Assembly (NCBI GenBank): GCA_013214025.1
Contig: JABSRN010000065.1
Location: forward strand, 1-64,000
DNA from: Polyangiaceae bacterium
Lineage (GTDB): Bacteria; Myxococcota_A; Polyangia; Polyangiales; Polyangiaceae
Direction: 5' to 3'
Length of the DNA: 64,000 nucleotides
Shown here: one piece after another, positions 16,200 to 26,071 of the stretch
Layout: each line of letters starts with the position of its first letter
Numbering within the stretch: position 1 is the stretch's first letter
Made by a program: the position numbers and the translations under genes
The notes under the pieces: model-generated
Databases searched by the model: none
Seen by the model: only the letters and a program-made list of their open reading frames with translations
Told to the model about the DNA's origin: nothing

Positions 16200-17414
16200 T
16201 TAGGTGACGCGAATGTACGCGAAGCGGCGTTTCTTGGAACCCACTCGGACTAGGTAGCGGGAGCCTCGGTCGAGTTGGTGTTGCCTGTCTCGAACGCGCT
16301 CTTCGTTGACGGATACGCCCCCTTGGGTAATCAAACGCCGCCCTTCGCTCCCCGAGGACGCGAGCTTGGCCGCTGCGAGCGCTTTGGCGAGTAGAAGGTG
16401 CTCGCCTTCGGTCGGGACATCGATTTCGGGGACATCGTCCGGAATGCCCGTTCCCATGTACGTACTGTCGAAGGTTTTTTTCGCAGCCGCGGCAGCTTCG
16501 GCGTCGTGGAAACGAGTCACCATCTCGTTGGCGAAACTGGCTTTCGCTTGGAGCGGCCGGCTCTCCTTCTTGAGCGTGGAGAGCTCGCTCGCCGATTTGT
16601 CGCTCAGCAAGTCGAAGAATCGCCAGATGATGTCATCGCCGATTTGCATGCACTTGCGATACATCTCGACGGGCGCGTCGTTCAGCCCGACGTAGTTGTC
16701 GGCGCTCTTGCTCATCTTCTTGCCGACGACGACGCTGTCGACCATCTTGGCGTCGATGCCTTCGAGGATCGGGACCGTCATGACGATCTGCGGCGTCTTT
16801 CCGTAGCGAGTCATGAGATCTCGGCCCACCATCAGATTGAATAGCTGATCGGTGCCGCCCAGTTCGACATCGGACTCCAGGGCGACCGAATCGTATCCCT
16901 GCAGTAGCGGGTACAGGAGCTCATGAATGTAGATGTCCCGATGCGACTCGAAACGTTCCATAAAATCTCGGCGCTCCAGAGTACGCGCGACGGTGCGTTT
17001 CGCTGCCAGCTCGATCATCTCGGAGAGCGGCATCTTGTCGAGCCATTCGCTATTGTAGACAACCGTGGTGGCGTCCCGATCGAGGATTTTGAACGCTTGC
17101 TCGGTGTAGGTAGCGGCTGCGGCGAGCACCTCGGGGCGCGTGAGCCGAGGACGCAAATCGTTTCTTCCCGTGGGGTCGCCGACCATCGCCGTGAAATCGC
17201 CGATGAGAAATTGTACCTCGTGCCCCAGCTCCTGGAACTGACGCATCTTCTGCATCAGCACCGTATGGCCGAGGTGGAGATCCGGGCGTGTGGGATCGAA
17301 GCCGGCTTTGATTTTTAGCGGTTTGCCGGTCTCCAGGCGTCGGAGGAGGTCGTCTTGATCGTGTACATCTACGCAGCCACGCAGGAGGATTTCGAGTTGA
17401 TCGCCGGCGTTCAT
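16200..17414 (-). CDS. tyrS: Tyrosyl-tRNA synthetase
   Basis: A class I aminoacyl-tRNA synthetase that charges tRNA-Tyr. The HIGH motif reads HLGH inside DLHLGHTVLMQ, and KMSKS is intact in VVVGKKMSKSADNY. The C-terminal part (about 340-404) is an S4-like RNA-binding domain (GGVSVNEERV). The start at 17414 gives 404 residues, typical for the bacterial long TyrRS subgroup, and a weak GGTGAT lies upstream; an in-frame extension to 17522 looks untranslated. Its stop is followed one base later by the GTG of a lipoprotein gene. Confidence 0.95.
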   Translation of the reverse strand: MNAGDQLEILLRGCVDVHDQDDLLRRLETGKPLKIKAGFDPTRPDLHLGHTVLMQKMRQFQELGHEVQFLIGDFTAMVGDPTGRNDLRPRLTRPEVLAAAATYTEQAFKILDRDATTVVYNSEWLDKMPLSEMIELAAKRTVARTLERRDFMERFESHRDIYIHELLYPLLQGYDSVALESDVELGGTDQLFNLMVGRDLMTRYGKTPQIVMTVPILEGIDAKMVDSVVVGKKMSKSADNYVGLNDAPVEMYRKCMQIGDDIIWRFFDLLSDKSASELSTLKKESRPLQAKASFANEMVTRFHDAEAAAAAKKTFDSTYMGTGIPDDVPEIDVPTEGEHLLLAKALAAAKLASSGSEGRRLITQGGVSVNEERVRDRQHQLDRGSRYLVRVGSKKRRFAYIRVT

Positions 17415-17572
17415 GAAATCACCACGGGAGAGAAGTTTGACGCCGATGACTGAACTTCGACGGCGCGGTCCCGGACACCGCCTGCAGGCAGCAGCGCGCG
17501 TGTGGACGCCGCTCAGAACCAACTAGAGCAGTTGTGCCGAGCGGGCTAAGGGACCCAGGGAGCGACGGGTCT

Positions 17573-17914
17573 TCAGGGCGCGTCGAGCTCGTCGTCGTCG
17601 TCGTCGTCGTCATCGCCGCCAGTGATTGCACGGTGACGACTGTTGTTGACAAGCTCTTTGAGTTCTTTGCCAACCTTGAAGAACGGAAGCCGCTTGGCCG
17701 GAACTGTAACTGGCTGACCAGTCCGGGGGTTTCGACCGGCGTAAGGCTTGTACGGACGGACGGTAAAGCTACCAAATCCGCGGACTTCGATGCCCTCGCT
17801 GCCGCGCAGGGCGTCGGTCATGGTGTCGAACACGCAGTTGACCACCATTTCGGCCCTAGCCTTAGTGAGACCGGCCCGTGCCGCAATCACATCGATCAGC
17901 TCGCTTTTGGTCAC
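17573..17914 (-). CDS. HU/IHF-family DNA-bending protein with poly-Asp tail
   Basis: The product is a histone-like protein: VTKSELIDVIAARAGLTKARAEMVVNCVFDTM, then GFGSFTVRPYKPYAGRNPRTGQ, the beta-arm with the conserved GRNPxTG that intercalates DNA. It resembles IHF-beta. The start is set at the GTG at 17914, with GGAGG seven bases upstream; an alternative ATG at 17971 would add 19 residues. The core (about 95 residues) is followed by a tail containing eight Asp in a row and ELDAP, encoded by a GAC-repeat tract. An acidic tail of this kind is unusual in HU/IHF and could autoinhibit or tune DNA binding. Confidence 0.9.
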   Translation of the reverse strand: MTKSELIDVIAARAGLTKARAEMVVNCVFDTMTDALRGSEGIEVRGFGSFTVRPYKPYAGRNPRTGQPVTVPAKRLPFFKVGKELKELVNNSRHRAITGGDDDDDDDDELDAP

Positions 17915-18167
17915 CCGCCGCCCTCCATTCGTCAGGCAACTATTGCCTAACTCTGTAATTATCCTCGCCATTTCCAGAAAGTGAAAGGAGAAAAGAGCAA
18001 TTTTTCGTTGGAATTTTCGGCTGAAGATTCAGTCTCGGCGGGTTGTTCGCCCCCGGCGCATGGCTCTGATGGTCGCTCCACGGCTATCAACAGCGCGTTT
18101 TCCCGGGATTTATGGCTTAGAGCGGGTCGGCGGGGCTGTTGCCTACATAAGCCCTGGAGATCAGTAT

Positions 18168-20249
18168 TCATTTCTGTTGGGCGGGCTGCTGGAATCGCCC
18201 AGGCAGGCCCCTCGTTTCCGTTGGCGGCTGCTCGGGGCCTGGGAGTACCGGCCGTTGGTCCGAAATGTGTCCGGGTCGAAGATCGATGTAGTCGAGCGCG
18301 ATGTCCGAAAAGCCCGAGGATGTCCTGTGCAGCTTCAGCTCGGTAAGGTTGTTCCCGGCCTGGACAGCAACGGCGTGCACTGACGTCCCGCACTCTCCGA
18401 CGTTGTCCCATCGGAGCCGCTGTCGATCTCCGCCGAAACTTAGGTCGAGTGGTTCCGGTTTCGCTGACCACCAATGCAGCGCGACGACGAGCCGCTCGGA
18501 AGCCACGCTCGGCACACTCAGGGTCACGCTGAGCTCCTGCTGGTCGCTATCAATTTGTAACGCGCCCCGCGAGACGCAGGCATGGGGACGAGGGATTCGG
18601 CGAACACTTGCGCCGCGAACAGCCAGGACCGGCCATTGAAACTCCGCCTCGAGGATCGACAACGCTGGCGGGACAAAAGCAATCAGCCGTGGCGCATCGG
18701 GCCAGGGCAAAAATTCGTAACGATAGCTGGGTGGTTCGCCCTGCTGTTGCCAGAGCAAACGATCCGACGCATCGCCGCGGTACCGAGCGAAGAGCAATTG
18801 GCGATGGGGGCCCATGCCTGTGGAGCCGTGAGCCAAGTTGAAACCGTGGTCGGAGGCGATAAATACCAAGCCATTCGGGATGTCCGCCACAGCCCCGGGT
18901 CGGAACATCGGCGCGCCGCCGTCCATGTCCCGCAGCGCTTCGTGATCGAATCGGGTGTGCAGCGCAAAACCAAAGAGGCAGGCGGCGGGTAACCAGAGTT
19001 CGAAGCGCCATTGCCGAAGGAGCCAGGCGATCAACAGCTGTTCGAACACGACGGCGTCCATGAAAAAGCGTGCTCCCGCCCCCGGAAGGTTGCCGTCGAA
19101 ATAAAAGGGGGCGTAGGCCAGCACCAACGCTCCGAGGGCGGTTGCAGCGACTCGCACGCCTGGGGAACGCGCGCCGATGATCATGGCGAGCCACGCTCCG
19201 ACCCCGAGCAGCTCAAGGTTGGCGGCATCTCGAAGATGCAAGAACAGTCGGCGCCAGGTACCGCTGACCATCTCACGGAAGTGAAAACCGTTGGCTTGAA
19301 ATCGTTGAATGAAGTCCCCGTGTTCGCCGAGGCAGCCGTGCCCGGTGCCGTACCCGAAACACGATTGCGGGGAGTCGGCGAGGGCGTAGTAGCTCAGTTG
19401 AGGAGCCTGACCCGGATCGCCGGTAGCCGCCCAATGATAGGCGAGCAGCAGCAGCAGGCCGGGGAGGGAGCCGAGCATCACCAGGCTGGCGAAGCGCGGT
19501 CGGCGCCAGAGTCCTGCGCCCAGCTGCGAGCTGGCGACGATCATCAGGAGTATGCCAACCATTCCGCTTAACGGTCGGGTGGCGATCAAGCAGCCCAAGG
19601 CGAAGCCGCAGAGCAGGGGACGCCGCTTTACGACCGCCCAACAACAGCTCGCGAGCAGAAGCGCGCAGAGCCCATGGGCCATGGTGTCGGCCGTGTGATA
19701 GCGAAGGGCGACGGACAGCACGCTCAGCGTGGCCGCGGTCCACGCGACGCGAGGGTCGTCGAAGAGCGCGCGCCCGAGGTAGTAGGTCACGACCACCAGG
19801 GTCGCGGCCAAGCATGGCCCGAGCACCAGGGGCGAGCCGAAGTAGCTCGGGACCGCCAACAAGGCCGCGTACCCGGGCGGGAATAGGACATAGCCGCTGG
19901 AGAGGTCGGCCCCCGACAGCAAGAATCGACCCTGAAAGGAAGAGAGAGGAAATTCCGTCGGGACGCTGAAGCTACCGCTAGCGAAGGCACGCGCTTGAAG
20001 GGCGTAGCTGGTGGCGTCGATGATGCGAGGACCGCCGCGCAGGTAGTAGGCGATGTACGCTGTGGAACCCAGGGCCGCTGCGATGGCGAGCACGGCGAGC
20101 CGGCTGCGCTCGGAGCCCCAAGCCGTCGGCGACAGCTTGCACTGGCTTCGGTAGGCGAAGGCGGCAGCGGCGGCGGCGATGATAGCGCTGACCAGGGCGA
20201 GCCAGCTGGCAGGATCCGAGGGAACACCCAGGCTCCCGTAGCCGCTCAT
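18168..20249 (-). CDS. Polytopic membrane protein, probable GT-C glycosyltransferase
   Basis: From the ATG at 20249 the product has 693 residues. The first 430 hold about ten hydrophobic segments in a GT-C-like order, with an early Asp-bearing loop (IIDATSYALQARAF) that could be the catalytic acidic motif after the first membrane span, as in ArnT/PMT-type enzymes. The remaining part is a soluble, probably periplasmic beta-rich domain with conserved-looking WW and DYIDLRPG. The ATG overlaps the TGA of the upstream gene in ATGA, so the two are translationally coupled. The acceptor and sugar are unknown, and glycosyltransferase activity is inferred. Confidence 0.65.
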   Translation of the reverse strand: MSGYGSLGVPSDPASWLALVSAIIAAAAAAFAYRSQCKLSPTAWGSERSRLAVLAIAAALGSTAYIAYYLRGGPRIIDATSYALQARAFASGSFSVPTEFPLSSFQGRFLLSGADLSSGYVLFPPGYAALLAVPSYFGSPLVLGPCLAATLVVVTYYLGRALFDDPRVAWTAATLSVLSVALRYHTADTMAHGLCALLLASCCWAVVKRRPLLCGFALGCLIATRPLSGMVGILLMIVASSQLGAGLWRRPRFASLVMLGSLPGLLLLLAYHWAATGDPGQAPQLSYYALADSPQSCFGYGTGHGCLGEHGDFIQRFQANGFHFREMVSGTWRRLFLHLRDAANLELLGVGAWLAMIIGARSPGVRVAATALGALVLAYAPFYFDGNLPGAGARFFMDAVVFEQLLIAWLLRQWRFELWLPAACLFGFALHTRFDHEALRDMDGGAPMFRPGAVADIPNGLVFIASDHGFNLAHGSTGMGPHRQLLFARYRGDASDRLLWQQQGEPPSYRYEFLPWPDAPRLIAFVPPALSILEAEFQWPVLAVRGASVRRIPRPHACVSRGALQIDSDQQELSVTLSVPSVASERLVVALHWWSAKPEPLDLSFGGDRQRLRWDNVGECGTSVHAVAVQAGNNLTELKLHRTSSGFSDIALDYIDLRPGHISDQRPVLPGPEQPPTETRGLPGRFQQPAQQK

Positions 20250-22480
20250 TTTTCTTGGGTCAGCCAGAGGTGGTAGAGGACCAAGCTGCGCTTGATCGGA
20301 ACGATCGAGACCTGACTTAGGCTCTCCAGTTGAGCTTGGGGGATGACGAAAGAAAGCTCCCGCCACTGATCGCCCGCGGGGAACTCGCGAACCATTGCGT
20401 CTGCCCCCGCCCTTCGTAGCTCCAACTTACCGGCTTGACTGGGGGCGATACGCAGCCAGATTTTCGCGTCCCGACCGGCCTGTACTCCGCCTAGTTGGAA
20501 GCTCGCGCCGTCTCCGGCGAGCGTGCTCCTGCCTCCGTCCCAGATCTCTTCGCGGGCAGTGGGAGACACTCGAAGAATCTTCATGTTCAGGTGAGAGGGG
20601 TACTTTCCGAACGTTGTATGGTGCGCTTTCTCACTGAGGAGATCTGCAAAGTCGAGTTCATCTCGGAGCTCTTCGGCATCGGTCAGTTCGCTCGGAACCA
20701 AGCCGCGGTCTAAGGCCCGCCAATCGGTCTGGTACACCACTTTGGTGGCACCGCCGCAGATGACGTTCCCGCGTACGTCGACGCCGAACATGCGACTGCC
20801 GAACCAGAGCGGAAGTGTGCCCCACCAACTCGGGTAGAGCGCCATTACGTCCGGTCGTTCTCGGGGACCCATACGCTGAATCAGTTCGACGGCTCCCGGA
20901 ACGCCCAGCCGCGTGGCTCGGGCGAAGGGCAAATCATGGTAGCCGCCGAGACCGATGATATCGAGGGCCGGCAGGTAGCTCACGTAGGGGATGGCTCCCG
21001 CGTCTCCGAGCAACACCCGGCGTGGTTTGGGTGTGAGAGAGCGCAGGTGCCGGGCTGCCATCATGTGTTGGTCGCGGATGTTGCGAGAGGCACGGCCGTA
21101 GAACCACATCTGGCCTTGGAATTTGGGGGCTTGATGTAGCAGCCAGAAACCGAGCCCGCCGACGACGGCAGTAGCGGCAAATACAGCGCCGAGGCGTCGC
21201 CGTCCGGTCTCTGCCCGCACGCTTTCATAGGCCCAGCTCAGCAGGCTGCCCGTACCCAAGGCGCTGCACAACAGCAGCCAGGCGACGGCAGGCATGGTGT
21301 AGCGCTCGTTTTGCCAGCGTACTTGCCCGTTGAGCGCCGTCACGGCGATCCATAACAACGCGCTGAGCCAAAGAATGATGGCGGGTCTGCGAGTTCGAGA
21401 AGAAAACAGCGCGCCGAAGGCGGGCGCCCACATCAACCAACCGACACTGATGTTCACGCCGCCGGGACGGGGCATGTCGGTTAGATGGTAATCAGTGATG
21501 CGGAAGATTTGGTAGAGGCTGAAGTGTTTCCAAGCGTTCCACACATCCGTACGGCTGAGATAGGGGTGATGCAGCTCAAGTTTCGCCAGGGCGCCTGCTG
21601 CCGAGCTTTCGCCGGTGAAGTGGTGATTGGCCAGGGCGTGTCCGACGAGCACAAGAGCCCCGGGCACGCCTGCCAGCAGCACACTAGCTAGGGCCGGGCG
21701 CATGCCTTGGTGACGAGCGATTTTCACGGCGCCCCACAAGCCGAACACGGCCACGATTACGGCGGCTTCCGGCCGCGTGGCGATCATGATTGCGCCCGCG
21801 AGGCCCAGTATAGTGGCGTTGAGCAAGGGACTTTGCTCGGGATGGGTTTCGAGAGTCGTGGTGAGCCGGTGCCAGGCCGTCAGGTTCAGAGCCCAGACGG
21901 CGAGGAAGAACGCGACCTCCATCCCGCTAAATAGAGTCCAGTCCAGAGCTCCCACGGACAACAGAAAGAGAGGCGCGAGGTAGCTGGTCCAAATCGGCAG
22001 CCGATGAAAGAGCACGCGGGAGCCCAGCAGACAGGCAAAGACGCAGGTGGCTCCCACCATGGTGGCCCACAGCATCAGACGTTCGTCCACGAAGCCAGCC
22101 AGGTAACCCGCAGCCAACACGAATGGGTACAGCAAACTGGTGCCGCCGCTTGAGTATCCGTTGCCCGGGATCCATTCGAAGGGCGCTCCGAAGGCGATGG
22201 AGCGGGCGAAATCGAAATGGATGAAGACGTCGTCTAGCGGGGCTGACCACTGGAGCGGGGGCACACCCGGACCCCAGCGGGCATCCGCGTAGGCGAGCTG
22301 TAACTTCAGCGAGGAGACGAACAGGTGAGCGATCCACAGGGTCAGCGCTCCCGCTAGGAAGGCGTAAACCTTGGGCTCCAGCCTCCGCCAGCGATCGGAG
22401 CCCGGCGATTGAGCGCTGTTCCCAGGTTCCGACGATGTGGTCACCGGCCCGGAGTTACCCCGGATCGTCCGTGAAGGCAC
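20246..22480 (-). CDS. GT-C-like membrane glycosyltransferase
   Basis: The 744-residue protein has about ten membrane segments followed by a C-terminal soluble region. The first loop has LDDVFIHFDFARSIAFGAPFEW, then NGYSSGGTSLLYP. This Asp-Asp pattern with a following Ser/Thr-rich segment resembles AftB-like and other GT-C polyprenyl-phosphate sugar transferases (known family feature; similarity is by eye). The C-terminal end, starting near QLGGVQAGRDAKIWLRIAP, looks like a beta-sandwich. The start is a GTG at 22480 with no clear ribosome binding site; the gene is divergent from the GAF protein gene 337 bp away and overlaps the next gene by four bases, so the pair probably acts on one glycan. 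Confidence 0.7.
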   Translation of the reverse strand: MPSRTIRGNSGPVTTSSEPGNSAQSPGSDRWRRLEPKVYAFLAGALTLWIAHLFVSSLKLQLAYADARWGPGVPPLQWSAPLDDVFIHFDFARSIAFGAPFEWIPGNGYSSGGTSLLYPFVLAAGYLAGFVDERLMLWATMVGATCVFACLLGSRVLFHRLPIWTSYLAPLFLLSVGALDWTLFSGMEVAFFLAVWALNLTAWHRLTTTLETHPEQSPLLNATILGLAGAIMIATRPEAAVIVAVFGLWGAVKIARHQGMRPALASVLLAGVPGALVLVGHALANHHFTGESSAAGALAKLELHHPYLSRTDVWNAWKHFSLYQIFRITDYHLTDMPRPGGVNISVGWLMWAPAFGALFSSRTRRPAIILWLSALLWIAVTALNGQVRWQNERYTMPAVAWLLLCSALGTGSLLSWAYESVRAETGRRRLGAVFAATAVVGGLGFWLLHQAPKFQGQMWFYGRASRNIRDQHMMAARHLRSLTPKPRRVLLGDAGAIPYVSYLPALDIIGLGGYHDLPFARATRLGVPGAVELIQRMGPRERPDVMALYPSWWGTLPLWFGSRMFGVDVRGNVICGGATKVVYQTDWRALDRGLVPSELTDAEELRDELDFADLLSEKAHHTTFGKYPSHLNMKILRVSPTAREEIWDGGRSTLAGDGASFQLGGVQAGRDAKIWLRIAPSQAGKLELRRAGADAMVREFPAGDQWRELSFVIPQAQLESLSQVSIVPIKRSLVLYHLWLTQEK

Positions 22481-22816
22481 TAGAGCGACCGCGCTACGAG
22501 GCTAGCGTTTGACGGCGCGAGCCCCCATACGGCCAGGGGTCCGGCCATTCGTTTCGAGCGGGAAGTAGCCGTTGAAACTGTGTAAGTACCTGTAATTACC
22601 TGGACCAGAGAGCACTACTACGTTTGGCCGGGTCAAAAAGCCAAGCCCGGAGGCCGAATTCTGCTAAGTCTGGAAGCCCTTCTCCTCATTATTCGTCCCG
22701 ATTTCCCGTCAAGAGCCCGCTCTGGGCTGGCGGGGGCGATTATCCTTCCACTCCCTAAAAGCCCCCTTATATCCATGCGCTGGTCCGTCGAAGTTTGCCC
22801 TATTGGCTCGGAAAGC
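22481..22816. promoter_or_regulatory. Divergent intergenic region
   Basis: This 336-bp gap separates the minus-strand GT-C pair from the plus-strand GAF/histidine kinase pair, so it must hold promoters for both. TTGAAA at 22572 with TAATTA 15 bp later is a weak plus-strand candidate, and TACCTG occurs twice (near 22587 and 22597), spaced by a TAAT. No gene is visible. Confidence 0.35.
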
Positions 22817-24472
22817 ATGATGACGAAGTACGTCGTCGATGCTGCTCAGTGGCGTCCTGCCCTCGAGCAAGCGCGGAGCCTTAGGGGGGAAAAAGGCTCG
22901 ATCGCGCGATTCACTGTTGAGCTGTTGGATAACGGCTGCCGAGCGATCGATCCGTTAATGCGGCTTCGCTACAGCATGTCGCCGACGACCGAGGAGGTGA
23001 CGGAGGGGGCGGCTGAGCCGGAAGCCCCACCACCGGCGTCGTCGGTCCCATCGGCGATCTCTAGCATTCCTCGGGCGGGGGCTGTGTCGGGGCGACCGCC
23101 TCCCAGCACCGGCGGCATGTTGCTCACGTCTCGAAGCGAAGAGCCTACCGAAAGCACACCGATTTGTTATCGGGAGTTTGCTTATGCGGTGAGCGGGCGG
23201 GGCAAGACCCCAGAAGAGCTGGAAACGTTGCTTCGCTCCTATCTGGCGGATGCGCAGGCGGAGCTAGAGGGTCGTCCCGATGGTAAGTTTGTTCAGATAG
23301 CATTGTTTGACCACGTCTTCAGCACGAAGCCGAAGCGCGCGCCCGTTGCGACTCTTTCGTGGAAGGATTGGCGCGGCGATCCCGTAGTGAAGGTAGCGAA
23401 GAGCATGGTGCCTTCGGTCCGCCCCGCTTCGGTACCGGCTGCGGGACCCGACGTGCGTAAACTCGCGGCAGAAAAGCTCGCCGCCGAGCAAGCCGCAGCG
23501 GAAGCGGCCGCCAAGGCTGCGACTGAAAAGGCCAGAATCGAAGGGGAAGCCGCCGTAGAGAAGGCGAACCTCGAAGCTCACGCGCATGCCGAACAGGTCG
23601 CGGCTCAAGCGAAGGCTGAGCAGCAGCAGGCGGAAGCGAAGCAGCAGGCTGAGCAGAACGCGAGCTCTGCTGGCACCGCACCTGCAAATCTCGATGCGGC
23701 AGCCGCCATGGCGGAGAGCTCCGCTGTGGTGGCGGATGCTGACAGACGGAGTGCGCCTCCAGCCAAATCAGTGGCCGCGAAACGCATCAATGGCAGCAGT
23801 CAGCATGCGGAGTTCGTAGAGCCCGCGCCGCTGATGCTGACGGTTCCCAAAGGAGCGATCCATCGTCCGAACTCTGCACCCTCAGAGGCGGTGACTCTGG
23901 CGCCGAGCAAACCGGATACGGAACGGGTTCGTCCCCCGGAAAATCACGACCGAATCGGCGAACTGTTCGAAGCCATGCACGACCTGCACTTCCGTCCGGA
24001 CATTGCTGCTGGCGCTGAGTTTGTTCTGGACATCATTTGGGATTCGATTCCTAGCGAGGCGGCGATCGTGCACGTCTTCGATATCGACATCCAAAAATTC
24101 GTAGTGGTGCGAGCCCGCGGCGCAGGGGCCCAAGAGCTGGTGCTCGAGCGCACCAGTGACAAGGAACCGCTGTTCGTTGAGGCCCTGCGACGGATGCGGT
24201 CCGTACGGATCAGCCAGGTTAACGGCGACCCACGCTTCGCTGTACCGCGCTGGAAGCGAGTCGACTGCAAGATCGAATCGGTGCTCTGCGGACCAGTCCA
24301 GCAAGGGGGCCGTTACCTCGGTATCATTGAGCTCGCGAATCCGATCGGCGGGGGTGGCTACTACGAGAGCGAAGCGAATTCGCTCGACTACATCTGCGAG
24401 CAGTTTTCGGAATTTGTGGCGGATCGGCCCATCGTGTTGGAGGCCGAGACCTTGATGCCCCTATCCCCCTGA
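22817..24472 (+). CDS. GAF-domain protein with Ala-rich coiled coil
   Basis: From the ATG at 22817 the product has 551 residues. The N-terminal 130 or so form a small unknown fold (TKYVVDAAQWRPALEQARSL). Then come a Pro/Ser linker, a second region near 125-215, and a long Ala/Glu/Lys/Gln heptad-like stretch (AAEKLAAEQAAAEAAAK), probably a coiled coil. The C-terminal 170 residues form a GAF-like domain (EAAIVHVFDIDIQKFVVVRA, GPVQQGGRYLGIIELANP), which may bind a small ligand or partner. It lies 14 bp ahead of a sensor histidine kinase gene and may feed that kinase. Two adjacent ATGs (22817 and 22820) exist, with a weak GGAAAG upstream. Confidence 0.75.
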   Translation: MMTKYVVDAAQWRPALEQARSLRGEKGSIARFTVELLDNGCRAIDPLMRLRYSMSPTTEEVTEGAAEPEAPPPASSVPSAISSIPRAGAVSGRPPPSTGGMLLTSRSEEPTESTPICYREFAYAVSGRGKTPEELETLLRSYLADAQAELEGRPDGKFVQIALFDHVFSTKPKRAPVATLSWKDWRGDPVVKVAKSMVPSVRPASVPAAGPDVRKLAAEKLAAEQAAAEAAAKAATEKARIEGEAAVEKANLEAHAHAEQVAAQAKAEQQQAEAKQQAEQNASSAGTAPANLDAAAAMAESSAVVADADRRSAPPAKSVAAKRINGSSQHAEFVEPAPLMLTVPKGAIHRPNSAPSEAVTLAPSKPDTERVRPPENHDRIGELFEAMHDLHFRPDIAAGAEFVLDIIWDSIPSEAAIVHVFDIDIQKFVVVRARGAGAQELVLERTSDKEPLFVEALRRMRSVRISQVNGDPRFAVPRWKRVDCKIESVLCGPVQQGGRYLGIIELANPIGGGGYYESEANSLDYICEQFSEFVADRPIVLEAETLMPLSP

Positions 24473-24486
24473 GCGCCGAAGGGCTT

Positions 24487-26046
24487 ATGGCGGATAGCGA
24501 GAAAGAGCCGCGCACATTCTTGCTGCTGTCAGCGGTGATTGTTGCGGTTCTGGTGATCACCGGCGGCAGCTTGCGCACGAGCTTTCAGCTGCAACGATTG
24601 CGCGAGCAGTCGGTGGTGGAAGCGGCCCTGTCCTTGGCCAACGAAAAGGCCGATCGTCTGGATCAGTTCATTATCGAACAAGACAACGCCCTTTCCGCAG
24701 AAGTCAGGGTCGAGAGATTGCACACCTTGCGCGAGGATTGGCTGCGGGTAGCTACCCAGTCCACTCCCACTGTTCGGGCGGTGCTGGTGCTGGATCTGAG
24801 CTCTCCCCTGCGGGAAGTCGTGGCGCACATCTCACGCAGCCCCGGTCCGGACGACGATGCCTTTCGACGCTTGATCTTGTACGAGTTGTACCCAGATCTG
24901 AAGTTGGGCGGCAAAGACCCCTCCGAGTTACGGCACTTGCATGGGACCTATAGCGAGGAGAACTACCTGCTGAGCTACTGGCAGAGGGAATACGCCGGGC
25001 GAAAGTATTTGGTGGTGGCCTGGCATGACGTGAATCGCATCGTTCACCAGTACTTTCCGTCGATCTACACGGAGCGGGATGTTCACAGTCGAGTGAACGT
25101 TGTGGATGTAGAGGGACGAATTGTTTTCGGGCCGCCGCTAAGCAGCGGTGAGTACACGGTGGGGCGTTTCTTTGAGACCACGCTGTACCGTTGGCGGTTG
25201 AATCTTTCGCTGAAGGCGGCTGAAGATTTGGCAGCCAGTTCCGACCAAGGGCGACTCTTCGGCATCGTGCTCATGGTGTTGAGTGGTTTGGTCGTCGTCG
25301 CGGGGACCATCGTGATCTTGGCGGCGGTCGCTCGCGAACGGAAATTGTCGAATCTGAAGAATGAATTTGTCGCGAACGTGAGTCACGATCTGAAGACTCC
25401 GTTGGCTTTGGTCCACATGTTCGGTGAGCTGTTGCAAAGCGGAAGAGTGGAAAGCGAAGACAAGCGAAAACAATATATCGATATTATCGTTACCGAGAGC
25501 GAACGCTTGGGGAGTCTCATCGAGAACGTCTTAGATTTTGCCCGGGTGGAGCGCGGGGACGAACCCTACCGATTTGTTAACGCGCATGCCGGAGAGGTCG
25601 TGCAACGGGCGGTGGACGTGTGTCGCATTCGCGCGGAACAGGCGGCCGTCACGCTGGAGACCGATATCGAAGTCGACCTCCCGCCGTCTCAGTTGGATGA
25701 ACGCGCTCTGGAGATCGCGATCATCAATCTCATCGACAACGGGCTCAAGTATGCCACCAGTGGTCGGCGCCTGATGGTGCGTGCCCGATATGTGGACGAT
25801 ATGATCGAACTATCGGTCACCGACTATGGCCCTGGGATCCCCGCAGAAGATCGCAAACGGGTGTTCGAACGTTTCGTTCGCGGTGACGGCGTGAAGCAAG
25901 TTCGCGGCAGCGGCATCGGTCTCGCGTTGGTACGGCACATTGCCCGGGCCCACGGCGGTGATGCTTGGGTCGATCCTGTCGAGCCTCACGGGAGTCGCTT
26001 TGTGCTGTGCATCGCCCAAGTGGAGCCGGCCCCCGTAGTTGGCTGA
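24487..26046 (+). CDS. Sensor histidine kinase
   Basis: The 519-residue kinase has membrane segments near 11-29 and 257-282 that bracket a periplasmic sensor region of about 225 residues with no recognised fold. The cytoplasmic part shows an H-box FVANVSHDLKTPLALV (phosphorylatable His at 300), then an N-box IINLIDNGLKY, a G1 box DYGPGIP, an F-box ERF and a G2 box GSGIGLALV. All ATP-binding motifs are intact. There is no HAMP or receiver domain, and no cognate response regulator lies next to it, so its target is elsewhere. It is the second gene of the GAF-kinase operon. Confidence 0.93.
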   Translation: MADSEKEPRTFLLLSAVIVAVLVITGGSLRTSFQLQRLREQSVVEAALSLANEKADRLDQFIIEQDNALSAEVRVERLHTLREDWLRVATQSTPTVRAVLVLDLSSPLREVVAHISRSPGPDDDAFRRLILYELYPDLKLGGKDPSELRHLHGTYSEENYLLSYWQREYAGRKYLVVAWHDVNRIVHQYFPSIYTERDVHSRVNVVDVEGRIVFGPPLSSGEYTVGRFFETTLYRWRLNLSLKAAEDLAASSDQGRLFGIVLMVLSGLVVVAGTIVILAAVARERKLSNLKNEFVANVSHDLKTPLALVHMFGELLQSGRVESEDKRKQYIDIIVTESERLGSLIENVLDFARVERGDEPYRFVNAHAGEVVQRAVDVCRIRAEQAAVTLETDIEVDLPPSQLDERALEIAIINLIDNGLKYATSGRRLMVRARYVDDMIELSVTDYGPGIPAEDRKRVFERFVRGDGVKQVRGSGIGLALVRHIARAHGGDAWVDPVEPHGSRFVLCIAQVEPAPVVG

Positions 26047-26071
26047 GGCTGTCCCCGAGTCGACCGCACGA

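Noticed and set aside
22572-22598. Sigma-70 promoter TTGAAA/TAATTA before the GAF gene
   Set aside because: The 15-bp spacing and poor -10 match make it weak, so it is noted only within the intergenic entry.
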